From: Meconema thalassinum
Lineage: Eukaryota; Arthropoda; Insecta; Orthoptera; Tettigoniidae
DNA length: 64,000 bases
Assembly (NCBI GenBank): GCA_946902985.2
Contig: OX336389.2
Coordinates: 340,044,444 to 340,108,443 of the forward strand
Reading direction: 5' to 3'
A program made the translations under genes and the position numbers. The notes beneath the pieces are model-generated. The model worked only from the letters and a program-made list of their open reading frames with translations, was not told where the DNA came from and ran no database searches. Positions 23,277 to 33,884 of this stretch are shown piece after piece (the stretch's first letter is position 1; each line of letters starts with the position of its first letter).

Positions 23277-24185
23277 ATTTATTTCTTGGAATTACAGCTC
23301 TGTGTGTTTTTCAACTTTTTATTCCGTCAAGGCTGTTGTGTGCCAACGAACATTGTTAAGCAAATATGCGCAATTTAGTATTATTGGTGTCAGTTCGCGT
23401 CAGTCGATAATACGAGTACATCACAAGTTATTGTTTCCCGTCATACCGTAGTGTTCAAATTAACGCCTGTCATTCAATAGCCTACAACTCGACAATGTAA
23501 AAACTCAGCAATAATATCGCTCCAGAGCAGCTTGTTTGTTTGTGTGCTCGGTGCTAAATACTTCTTTACTTTAACATTACGTTTGTGGAATCATAAAAGC
23601 TATTATTAACCGTAACGAGTCGCGATACAGTGATTGTGCTTGGTGTTATCATGATGTTTCTGTGTTCTGTGCCAACTGCTGTAAACTGTGAACGACCTCC
23701 AGCCAGACTCTTGTTTCATCTGGAAGGATAATCATTGCATGGTAAATGTTGATATATTCATCATGAGATTACTTTGAATTTTGTATTATATTTGTATAGC
23801 TGTCGAGTGTTTGGCCTCTTTCTCGTATTTATTGAATAACGGCGATAAATGTAGCTTAGCTTCGGTGTGTTATTTATTTATGTACCGTATTTCTCTGTTT
23901 AAATGTCCTCGGCGTTGACTCAGGATCGACATTTACATTATATTGCGCCTAATAGTACCAACATAATGTCCGAAGTGTAGCTCTGTATTATTCGAACCAG
24001 CTGATCTACATCAACAATAAAAACTTGGCAACACAGCTCAGCTGTTCCAAGCTCCCGCCATTAGCTTCACGTTTTTTGTTTCGAAATACAGAGCATACTT
24101 TACTGTGAACTAGCGTTCTTTCGAACTGCTGTTATTCAAAGTAGATTTAATTATTTGTTAACGAAAATGTCCCGTTTCCAATGGT
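23277..24185. other. Non-coding part of the hAT element
   Basis: This stretch lies between the Copia 3' LTR and the hAT transposase remnant and, once Copia is removed, is continuous with 17519-17806. No coding frame is visible; it is inferred to be hAT 5' sequence. Confidence 0.4.
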
Positions 24186-24955
24186 AGAAAAGTGGATAGT
24201 GAGTGCCGTGTTTTTTAAGAAAAATGGACTGACGACTATTTTTGTATTGAGAATAGTGGGAAAGTACTGAGTCTGATATGCAAGGAAATATGCCAGTTGT
24301 TAAAGAATACATTATCAGGCGACATGATGATTCGATGCACACATCTGTCTATAACAAATGCGATGGGGTATTACGGAAGGAAAAGATTTCAAATTTAATG
24401 AAAGGTCTCGCCTCTCAAAAACAGATGTTCACGAAACAGATCGAGGAAAATATAGCTGCAGTCCACGCTATTTATAAAGTTGCACATTCATTAGCCGCGA
24501 AAGGGCCATTTTCTGATGAGGAGTTTGTGAAAAACTGTATACTTTCTGTAATAGAAGAAATGTGTCCTGCACAGAAACAACTGATAAATTCGGTCAGCTT
24601 ATCGCGGAACACAATGACGAGAAGAACAGAAGAATTCGGGGCTAATTTGTGCTCACAACTACGCGAAAATTCTAAATCATGCGAGTGGTTTTCGTTGGCT
24701 TTTGATGAAACTAACGACGTACGTGATACAGCACAACTTTTAATTTTTATCCGTGGGATTGACAAAGCGTGTGAAATAACTGAGGAAGCATCCATGGAAC
24801 TACAACAGGCGAGAATTTGTTTCTCTACTTGAGTAAAACATTGAAGGATCTCGATTTAGGATGGGATGGATTGGCAGCTATAACAACAGATGGAGCAAGG
24901 AATATGAGTGGTATAAAATCTGAATTGATTGGAAGAATAAGAAACGAATTTAAGT
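24186..24955 (+). pseudogene. hAT transposase (GTF2IRD2/SCAND3-like), N-terminal two-thirds
   Basis: The reading begins about 24186 with KVDSECRVF-like text in a shifted frame (zinc-finger region), then 24278-24832 holds VKEYIIRRHDDSMHTS, a long helical region and the conserved WFSLAFDETNDVRDTAQL segment, which contains the first catalytic Asp of this hAT group. A frame change near 24795 leads to HGTTTGENLF and WDGLAAITTDGARNMSG, holding the second conserved Asp. Similarity ends with RIRNEFK at 24955. The last catalytic Glu region and the hATC dimerisation region are absent. Transposases of this group gave rise to the C-terminal domain of vertebrate GTF2IRD2. This copy is inactive. Confidence 0.82.
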
Positions 24956-24979
24956 AAGGGGGTAGTGAGAGAGCTGACG

Positions 24980-25472
24980 CATAGCCTACTTTCCTGGTGA
25001 CGTCACAAGATGGCAGCCAAGAAAGTGGCTAAAATGGCGGCGGTGACGTCACAACCATAGAATACTTTCGTGATGACGTAACAACGAGGTGTGATCAAAA
25101 ATTTCCGAAATGTTGCCCCATAGCCTACTTTCCTGGTGACGTCACAACCAGGTGTGATCAAAAAGTTCCAAAATGTTCCCCTATAGCCTACTTTCCTGGT
25201 GACGTCACAACGAGGTGTGATCAAAAATTTCCAAAATGTTGCCCCATAGCCTACTTTCCTGGTGACGTCACAACGAGGTGTGATCAAAAAGTTCCAAAAA
25301 TGTTGCCCCGTAGCCTACTTTCCTGGTGACATCATAACGAGGTGTAATCAAAAAGTTTCAAAATGTTGACCCATAGCCTACTTTCCTGGTGACGTCACAA
25401 CGAGGTGTGATCAAAAAGTTCCAAAATGTTGACTCATAGCCTACTTTCCCGGTGACGTCACATAAGAACCCG
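24980..25472 (+). repeat. 63-bp tandem satellite with CRE palindromes
   Basis: About five regular 63-64-bp units run from 25111 to 25472 (common core: CATAGCCTACTTTCCTGGTG, then ACGTCACAACGAGGTGTGATC). Degenerate units precede them. Each unit carries the palindrome TGACGTCA; exact copies start at 24998, 25044, 25137, 25200, 25263, 25390 and 25453, and variants at 25074 (TGACGTAA) and 25327 (TGACATCA). Confidence 0.9.
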
Positions 25473-25477
25473 CCATA

Positions 25478-28387
25478 TGGTGTATTCTTTGGAATACACG
25501 GTAAGACAGAGTAAGCGTTTGCTTATCTTTGCTTTAGTTCATCCCTTCCTTTTTTCGCAAACACCAACAGTGATCTCCTGATTTCTCTTTGTTGGTATAT
25601 GTTTCTTACACTACCTGTAAGTCTGTTCTAGATATATATCTTCCATGACCCACCTGGCGTCATCTAGCAGCGAATCTCTGAAGTTCCTCAATTTTTCCCT
25701 GTACAAGAGGACTTCCTTACCAATCTAGCCACCAGATCGCGTCGCTATCGCCAGCTAACATCTCCGTGATCAAGAGAACTTCGTCTACTTTTTTACCCAC
25801 CAGGCTGCGCTAGTGACGCCTACTATCAACTCTTTGAAGACCATTTCATCAAGAGAAAATTTACTTCTGTTATGTTGGCTATTCTTATATGTATTCCTTT
25901 TGTCTCCTACCCCCACCCTTTTCCCTTCCCTGCTCTCTCCGCGCTCCGTTGAGCGGGTCTCACTTGTGCGTCTGAAGTCAATCCAGTCAGTTGGAGCTTA
26001 ACTAAAGATCGCCTCCTCTACTCTAGAGGCAAACTTTTAAATTCGACGCCATGTTCGAATTTTAGAATCAACCGTCAACAGCAACATCGCTTTTTCATGA
26101 TGCAAAGATAAGTACCGACTTCATGTTTTAACCACATTCTCATCGCTTTTAAAAGGCTCAATGCTTTTATTTGGATTTTATAGACAGTGAAAATTGCTAT
26201 ATGTGACCAAATAACTGCTTTCTAGAGATCTTCTTGATCAAACTCGAACTATCAAGTCTAACTTTCAAAATGAAAGATTTTCTGAGATGCTATCTCACAT
26301 CGAGGGATATTTCTAAAATACCCACTGTCTATATAATCTAGTTTTCCGCCGAGGGATTCTCTACCCAATTTAAACAACTCATCATTGCTCTGGAACCTTC
26401 CAGAACCTACTCTATATCTACCAGTTATACTGTCATGTATTTTCCACTTGATATGGGAATACTTTCTTCGCTGAGAAACTTATGTGGGATAAACCTCTAA
26501 TCCACATAAACTGTCTTCCTACGAGGGAAATTTTCTGCCGTATTTAACTGCCGCCCATAGAAACTACAACTCATAATTCTCTCAATCCAAAACTCAACTT
26601 TTACATAACTGCAATAACTTTTCTTTCTATAAACGTTTTGTGCTACTACAGTGAACTTTTCAACTATATCAACAGACTATAGTGAAAACAGTGCCTGTTC
26701 AATTTTTCATCCGCGTCGCGTTCGTCCGAGTACAATAAATACGGCCATGAACACTCTTCCACAATCCCATTTGATCTTTCCCAAACCCTTTACTAACGAA
26801 ATAGAATAATAAAATTGTTACTTTAGGTCTTTTTTCAATGAGGTGTCACTCTCAATAAGTGCCCTCCCCTACTTGCTCCACGTACAACGAATTAATGTCT
26901 GTAAAACTTCGTGTCTAGTGCACGCCTTGAGGTATATTGTTTCTCCCTTCTAATGAGGCAGTCCAATTCTTTCTACTCAAAAGTGAGTTGTTTCTGGGTT
27001 TAACGAAGGGGAGGTTTGCCCCATTTTTCTCGTGATCCCTACTTAAACATAGGAGTTCTAGAAACTTCCTTTCAATTTTTCTCTTCAGGTTTCACAATAA
27101 GTGACCTGCCCTATTTGTATAATCGCCAAATATAGCTCTGTATTAATACAAGAAGTTATAGAAACTTCTATTTCATTTCTTCCTGTTTTTTTGTTGTTAC
27201 TTTGGAAGTTGTTATTTGTTCATATTTCTAAGATACCTATCTAGAAATCCTTAAATTACACATCTTGTACTTGATTTATAGTTTAACTTTAATTACGTCA
27301 ATTATCTTTAAATTTCCCATTTGTTAATCTTAACAACATTTCAAAATCTTACGAAGATTTTAAAGCATATAAAAGGTTTAAAACCAAAAGAATTGTCAAT
27401 TGCCTGGCGCAAGCTTTGAATGATTTAGGAGGTCTGCGACCCCAATTGTTTACAAAATCAAAATTATATATTTGTTACATAAACTACTTCCTTTCGCATT
27501 GTTAAATAAATTAAGATTTGTTCTTTTGATTTATCATTTCTCAAACATAACGGTTAGGCAAGATCCTGTCTTCCTTGACTCTTCCTAGGTTTATGCCCTC
27601 TTTAATAAAAATAAATATATTGATAGGGTTTTCACCACTTGTTGCATTTGAGCAAGAACTCTTAGTTACTAACTTAGTAAAGTCTCTCTTAGCTTTGATA
27701 GCTAATTCTAACTGGCCAGTAAGGCAAGCATAGCTCGCTACGCCAGCTTCCTGCTTGTGGAGATTCTCTCTGCCACTTATGGTTGGTTATTCAAAATTTA
27801 AATGTTTCTCATTGTCTATACTTTTAGTCGGCGCCTTGCTGGGTAAAAGCTTAGTCATTTCTAAATGCACCTATTGGTGCTCCTACCAAAATTATTCCCA
27901 AGGGTATAATTGCTTTATCCCTATCCCTCTTGGAAGCATTCTGTCGCTCTTTAGAAATTCTACAATTTCAAGAACTAAAATATCAAGGCGGATTCAAATT
28001 ATTTGTACTCTTCAAAATACTTGTTTAGAAACAAACTCCTTTGAACAGATACACAATAAATCTGTTACTCTTTGTCTTGCCAGACCACCACCCTTCCCCA
28101 TAGTAGGTATATTTATGCTTGAGAGGGAATACGTTACAGCAACTTTCTTGCGAATAGCCCAAGTTCCAGCTGCGTTTCCTGTTAGCTTCGCCCAGGTCCC
28201 TACCCACTTTAGGTATCGGAAAGCGGATTTGCAGTGGCAGCTGCCTTTGAGTATAAAAGTTAAAATTATAACTTCTTTTGGACTCTCGTCCTATTTCTCC
28301 ATCCTTTTACTCCAGTCCGAAACCCACTTCTTTTTCTTCATCATCTTCCCTTGGGGGTTAGGTTATTCCCAAGCTAATAATCTACCC
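25478..28387 (+). mobile_element. Solo BEL/Pao LTR, 2910 bp
   Basis: Begins TGGTGTATTCTTTGG and ends AATAATCTACCCA. Over most of its length it is homologous to the LTRs of the BEL/Pao element at 33885-42564, in opposite orientation and clearly more diverged. It is bounded by a perfect 5-bp TSD CCATA (25473-25477 and 28388-28392) with no internal region, so it is a recombination-derived solo LTR. It is about 500 bp longer than its relatives because of an extra segment at about 27670-28250. The 228-codon frame 27755-28441 crosses the LTR end and is probably chance. Confidence 0.88.
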
Positions 28388-28392
28388 ACCAT

Positions 28393-28693
28393 ACATTCAG
28401 GGGCGAAGTCGATATCTCCCGAACGCATGATCCGATTTTGACGAATGAGCTGTCGTTGAACTTGGGCTGACACCCTCTTTCCAATGATTAACCTATTCAC
28501 CCCCCCAAAATAAAACATACCCCTACTAAGGGGGTGAAATTGTAATTTTTTCGAAAATCTGGGAGTTTGAATGCTAGTAGGGAATTAAACGTTGTTACAC
28601 ATAAAGCGCATGCATACAGCCGATTACCGCTATAATTTAACATTTTGTTTTTTGTTTTTCTGCATGCGCACATGTTTTTTGTAAGAGGGTGGG
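28393..28693. other. Flank of solo LTR, no gene
   Basis: No coding signal. This is sequence between the solo LTR and the 65-bp repeats, possibly the left part of the Polinton-like segment. Confidence 0.4.
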
Positions 28694-28916
28694 TGATGAA
28701 TCGCAGAGGCTTATGCGGCGGCCATGCACACCAGTGCCATTCATTGCTATTTGATGGATCATGAATCGCAAAGGCTTATGCGATGACCATGCTTGCCAAT
28801 GCATTCATCGCTATTTGGTAAATCATGGATTGTAGAGGCTTATGCGGTGTCCATGCTTGACAATTCATTCATTGATATTTCATGAATCATGAATCGCAGA
28901 GGCTTATGCTGTGGTC
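28694..28916. repeat. ~65-bp tandem repeat, about 3.4 units
   Basis: The motif ATGAATCGCAGAGGCTTATG, with variants, starts at 28696, 28761, 28824 and 28889 (spacing 65, 63, 65), followed in each unit by CCATGC and ATTCATTGCTATTT-like text. Confidence 0.85.
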
Positions 28917-29140
28917 CGTTTATGCTTGGTGAAAGCATGACGGTAATGATTGAAAAAAAAAACCAATTGCAAGAATGATTGCCGAGCGACAGGGCATGGC
29001 ATTGACCAAGTGTGAATAGGAAATTGGAAACGTGGAACATAAATATGAATTGTTAAAGCGTGGGGATAACAAGTAAGAAAAAAATAAGAAAAACAGAGCA
29101 TACTCATACACACTATATTTATTTCATTATTATTTTTTCT

Positions 29141-29782
29141 TTACATTAGGTGGTTATACGTGTAGTTTTTTTCCCATGACTTGCGGTAAATGAGTTTTCC
29201 ACGGGGGGCATGGACGGAGGTGGTTAAAAACTGGGGAAGCTGCAATGGTTTTATAGGTGTAAACACTTGATCCTCTACTTTTACATCATCATTGTCATTA
29301 TCATGATCATCAACATAATCATCATTCTTATAACTATGATCACTATGACTATGTACTTCGTTTTGATGTTTTTCCATGGACACTTCTTGTAGAGTTGGCG
29401 TGACTTTCGATAGTGTTGTTCGATTTACAGATGGCTTGGAAGAGGGTTTAAACACAACTTTTTGAGGAGAGTGTAAATGGTTTTTCACAAAGAAGTTAGG
29501 ATGTTTTTGTTGCGCTTGCTTTTTCTTGTCCTTTTGATCATGTTTTGTTAACACTAACGGTGTTTCATTTGATATACCACATTGATGAGTACCCACAATT
29601 AAGATCTCAATATTTTTACTTTTCAGCTCACCTCGACACTGTTTTGAACGATGTTTTGAACAACGCCAAATAACAGTTCCATTTTTATTGGTTCGTTTTA
29701 ATATATATATATATATATATCCTTTATAGTATGCATATGGCTTACTATAGCTATTCGTTGATACCTCCATGTCAATTGTCAA
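29141..29782 (-). CDS. FLYWCH-type zinc-finger protein, candidate mobile-element cargo
   Basis: 213 residues. Residues about 16-68 look like a FLYWCH zinc finger: aromatic YAYYKGY, then VIWRC with W39 and C41, C49, and a final THQC (H66, C68) where the usual end is HxH, so the last ligand is atypical. FLYWCH fingers bind DNA and are found in chromatin proteins and mobile elements. Residues 22-27 (IYIYIY) are written by a TA microsatellite at about 29700-29720. The middle is Lys/Gln-rich and about 165-185 is strongly acidic (DDHDNDNDD). The frame is intact with a Met start. It lies in DNA continuous, before the gypsy insertion, with the PolB relic at 55.9-59.1 kb and on the same strand, so it may belong to that element. 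Function unknown. Confidence 0.5.
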   Translation of the reverse strand: MTIDMEVSTNSYSKPYAYYKGYIYIYILKRTNKNGTVIWRCSKHRSKQCRGELKSKNIEILIVGTHQCGISNETPLVLTKHDQKDKKKQAQQKHPNFFVKNHLHSPQKVVFKPSSKPSVNRTTLSKVTPTLQEVSMEKHQNEVHSHSDHSYKNDDYVDDHDNDNDDVKVEDQVFTPIKPLQLPQFLTTSVHAPRGKLIYRKSWEKNYTYNHLM

Positions 29783-29847
29783 GGATGAACTAATCTCTAG
29801 TCAAGTTCACTCGATAATAAAAACAATAGTTTAAAATGAGAGGAAAA

Positions 29848-30289
29848 GGGGGTGCAAAAGTGGGTGCAAACGTGCGTGTAAAAGTTGGTGCAAAAGTGAG
29901 TGCAAAACTGGGTGCAGAAGTGAGTGCAAAAGTGGGTGCTAAAGTGGGTGCAAACGTGGGTGCAAAGGTGGGTGCAAAAGTGAGTGCAAAAGTGGATGCA
30001 AAAGTGAGTGCAAACGTGGGTGCAAAGGTGAGTGCAAAAATGGGTGCAAAGGTGAGTGCAAAAGTGGATGCAAAAGTGGGTGCAAAAGTGTGTGCAAATG
30101 TGGGTGCAAAAGTGGGTGCAAACGTGGGTGCAAAAGTGGGTGCAAAAGTAAGTGCAAAAATGGGTGCAAAAAGTGAGTGTAAAAGTGGGTGCAAAAGTGA
30201 GTGCAAAAGAGGGTATAAATTGGGGTGCAAGAGTGGGTGCAAACGTTATTGCAAACGTGGGTGCAAAAGTGAGTGCAAAAGTGGGTGCT
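29848..30289. repeat. 12-bp minisatellite, about 37 units
   Basis: Units of the type GTGGGTGCAAAA/GTGAGTGCAAAA run with few breaks. Because 12 is a multiple of 3 and the unit lacks stops in several frames, long low-complexity frames appear on both strands (plus 29836-30315 with Ala-Lys-Val-Gly tetrapeptides; minus 29790-30242 with Phe-Ala-Pro-Thr). I treat these as by-products. Confidence 0.92.
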
Positions 30290-30315
30290 CAGCCACATGT
30301 CTTAAACCAGGATGA

Positions 30316-31013
30316 CTATGGCGATTAGAAAGGGTATGGTATACTACCTATGAAATTATACATAAAGTCATTTAATATAATCCCTTGAAAACATATACCT
30401 ACCTTGACACTCCATTTGTGGTCCCAGCACTCAGCTTGATGATTGTTTGAGAGGTGGGAGAGACATGCAGGTGGGAAATAATGATATAGCTTATCATAAC
30501 AGTGATGCATTATTAAGACGTGTTGTTAATTATAAGTGGAATGAATGATAAATGACTTTATCTACCTATAAACTTTAGGATTAAAATAACAATCAAAATG
30601 TATATCATCACTGCTATGATTTCAAAAATAGAAAACAAGCATTTATGTTGTTGTTTTTTGTTTATTATAAAAACCATGACCCAATAACCAAATTATAATA
30701 TGTTAAACATTTGTATAATGAAAAAAAAAAGGATAAAGCAAATTAACATATACATGAAACTTATTCATGATGATATTGATGCAGCCTAAGGTTGCAAGAA
30801 AAAAAAACATTACACCATTTGGGTGAATTGAGGGTGAACTAAAAAGCTATTAACACCTAGAACTTTAACATGATAATAGTTAAGCAACAACAACAACACT
30901 AAACCAATGTCTAGCTATACCGTGCCAAGATTTTTCTAAAAATTAAAACAAGTCATGAAGCTATGGATAGAATATGATTATGTGTTAGTTTTCTATTATT
31001 TTTTTAAGCGTAC
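30316..31013. other. Gene-free stretch up to gypsy insertion site
   Basis: AT-rich, no supported gene. The last bases (30996-31013, minus strand) complete the small ORF otherwise seen at 54954-55224. 31010-31013 is the left GTAC TSD. Confidence 0.6.
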
Positions 31014-33884
31014 TGTACCCGATAATCCGGAAAGGATCCTGTTGGAATATCCATTGCCCCCGCTGGATTGCCTATTTCTAACTGCACCGGCAAATACTAC
31101 ATTAGAAATCGCTTCCAACATGGCCTTTAGGGATTTACAGACAGCAGTTACCAGAATATTGTGGATCAACAACCAACTACACGGGGCACTCACCTTTACT
31201 TACCTCTCGGGGACTGGGAATTCAGCTTCGCCTACACTACATCCACAATATTCTTCACCTTATATTTAAAATGAATCACACTCCAACAACAATGGAAAAC
31301 AATCTGAATAAAATTTATTAACAATAGGGTAAACTAATCCTGAATAAACAAAATAACAATAAACAAATTTAACAATAGACATTAAAATTAAAAACACGCA
31401 TTCATTAACACCTCCTTTCAACTCTACATCTTACTACAATGCTGTATTAAAATTATGAGCATAAATCTTGGCTTGTTTTAGGCCTACACTGCGTAAAAAT
31501 AAAAACGTATAATGAAGTCTCTTAATGGCATTCCAGACACATGGTTTCATTCACAAGCCTGCGTTTGCAGAACGCACGTGCAGTAACTTTGTTTCATCAA
31601 TGAAATACCGGCACCACGCCGTACTCGAAACTGGTTTATACAATTAATATGGAAGGCGGTGGGTCTACACCTGTTCATATTATGTCATCGCTCTCCAATA
31701 TAACGGTGAATCATTCTCGCTAGCCCATAGAGACTGCTTGTGTGTGCGTTTATAAAAACACGTAAAAATTAACATTTAGATCTTACAAAAGTTCATATAA
31801 CTACTCTGTTTTTTAAACAATCATTCTAAAATTTTTATACAATCTTTCATTCGCACCCCGCAATTGTTCTAGACCAATTCGGTCCCACATTTGCTCTTAA
31901 CAATGAACAACCATACACACCAAAAACATCCGCTCATAAAACACGCGCTATTCCAAAACCATTGATTAATAAATCCTACTAAATTATTTAACTAATTAAA
32001 TCATTTCCACAAAAAATATTTACATGTAATATGTTTATAATAATATCCATTATCTAGTGTTGCTAAAGCGACACTTTCGAGATTCTAACTTCTCGGTTAC
32101 AATACAATTCTTAACTAAATATATACACTGGTTTTTCACATAACCATCCTCCTCTAACGTTCTGTAGTTTTAGTATACTGCTTACACATCGTCTTATATA
32201 GGTTTCATTACATTGTCGGTATAATACAGTCGACTAATTATGGTAAACTGTACGTAATTACATAACTTCGGGTTTAATAAAAATGTAATAATTGTATTAT
32301 AGACATGAGTAGACAATCTTTCTCAAGTTGCATTTCCGCTGAAACCCTCCTGTTAACACAGCTAAATCGTTAATTCACAAAAACTGGACTACTTGTATAC
32401 AACGGCTCTTATCATGATACATGCCTTTTTATCAAAGAACAACAATACTTTGACTTCCATAAAATTCGGAATTCCCTCGCATGAGCACTCTTCATAACTC
32501 TACAAATCCTCATATAACAGTATATATGGCATAAACAATTATCATCTACTATGTTAAACAATAACCAAAAAGGATTAATTGTTATTAACATGTCTTATGT
32601 AGGAACTTCTCTCAAATAATGGCATGACCCTCAGTATCATTGCACATGACTACTGGACTACAATTATACATGCGTAAGTTCTTCAAAGGAAACCTCCAAT
32701 TGTAATGAACGATATTAGACAGTCGTGATTAACCTCCTAAAGTTTACTCCACAACAAGATAATTAACTGTTAACTCGTCTGTCGCAAATACATGTAATAA
32801 CAATAATACTCCTGTCTCTTCTCACTTGTCAAGCTTTAAATTGTTTATCGATGTAATATCAGGTCGACAAAATGACGTGATGTTACACAAATAGCATAAA
32901 ATAACACACATGTTATTTATAGTGTCAGATAGAATTCAATCTTGACCGGGATAAACTAGCTTTGAATTCCTAGCCAAAGATTTGAATAATCTTCTATCAA
33001 AAGGTATTTCCTCTAACATATTAAATGAACAACGCTCTTTGCTTTACAAATAATAAGAAAGGTTTGTCAATGCCGTAATATTTTTCCACTCTACACAAAG
33101 AATGTTCATAGGGATTAAGACTTCGGTCTTATCAAACGACTAGTATTTCTTAGATCGTCGATAGTTTATGTACAATAATGATATAACAAGATCATTCGAT
33201 GCTTCTTCTTTTCTTGAAGTTATATGTTGTTACATTAAATTGCTCAAATTAAATTTAATAAGAATTTAATTTGAAACTATGAGACAATGTCAGAATACTT
33301 GGTTTAAATGAAATTATTAAAATTCGAGAGTCGAAACGACTAGTCTCCTATGAGGCAATTTGATTCCTCAAACAAAATTTTAATGTCAGTTCCACAACTG
33401 ATCCGTAGAATAAAATTGAAAAATAGATGAAATGCAATCATCTTCTAAATAAACTTGAAGTATAAAAATCTCAACACACATCTGAAGTGTAAAATACATA
33501 AAAGCACTGAAATACATGAAATGTGAAAATATAGAAATATGGAATAAGATCGCTGAAAATATGGAATAAGATCGCTGAAAATTCGGAATAAGATCGCTGA
33601 AAATATGGAATAAGATTGCTGGCTCAGAATGTTACTAATAAAGCTCTATATAACAATTGAGATACACTAATACCTTATTTGAACGAAAACTTGAAGATCT
33701 ATGTAAGTATTCCCACAATACTTTAGATGTTTCCTCAGTACAAGACACTGAGATGGATCAGCATTCGAACCCCGTATCTGCGATCTCAGAGATAAGAAAC
33801 GTCCCTCTCTGGAATTCACCAACATTCGCCTGGGCTCGAACGACATCCTTCTGGCAAATTCTTCTGTGTTTCTGGGGTACCTTT
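31014..33884 (-). repeat. Giant 3' LTR, distal part (left of BEL insertion)
   Basis: Begins TGTACCCGATAATCC on the plus strand and aligns with 47658 onward and, past the RTE insertion, with 52611-53645. It contains the 22-bp repeats at 33534-33620. It is interrupted at 33884 by the BEL/Pao element. The frame 30955-31269 crosses the boundary and is not a gene. Confidence 0.92.
33534..33620. repeat. 22-bp tandem repeat inside giant LTR, four units
   Basis: Unit GAAAATATGGAATAAGATCG + CT repeats four times (first unit 21 bp). The matching array in the other LTR is at 53297-53383. Confidence 0.9.

Larger units (their letters stand above)
17519..24955 (+). mobile_element. hAT element of GTF2IRD2/Charlie type, split by Copia, right end missing
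   Basis: The left end at about 17519 reads CGGGGGTGCTCAATGTACGG followed by CCCGC, resembling the GGGGTGCTCAA...CGGCCCGC termini of vertebrate and insect hAT elements of this group. The transposase remnant begins at about 24186. Between them lies a complete Copia insertion (17807-23276). Coding similarity ends at 24955 and a 63-bp satellite begins at about 24980, so the catalytic C-terminus, hATC region and right terminus are absent. The left end rests on remembered terminus style only. Confidence 0.6.

Noticed and set aside
25003..25287. 94-codon minus-strand frame with 21-residue repeats
   Set aside because: Period 63 bp equals 21 codons, so the satellite alone produces it.
24980..25472. 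Possible CRISPR-like array (regular spacing)
   Set aside because: Units are nearly identical throughout with no unique spacers, in a eukaryotic context; it is a satellite.
27755..28441. 228-codon plus-strand frame
   Set aside because: Lies in and runs past the end of a solo LTR, with no motif; a pyrimidine-rich strand makes it likely chance.
29790..30315. Repetitive proteins on both strands
   Set aside because: By-products of a 12-bp minisatellite; no non-repeat domain and different frames open equally.
31014..33884. Tandem gene or segmental duplication explaining the two long repeats
   Set aside because: TG...CA ends, a GTAC TSD outside, and PBS and PPT inside fit LTRs exactly.
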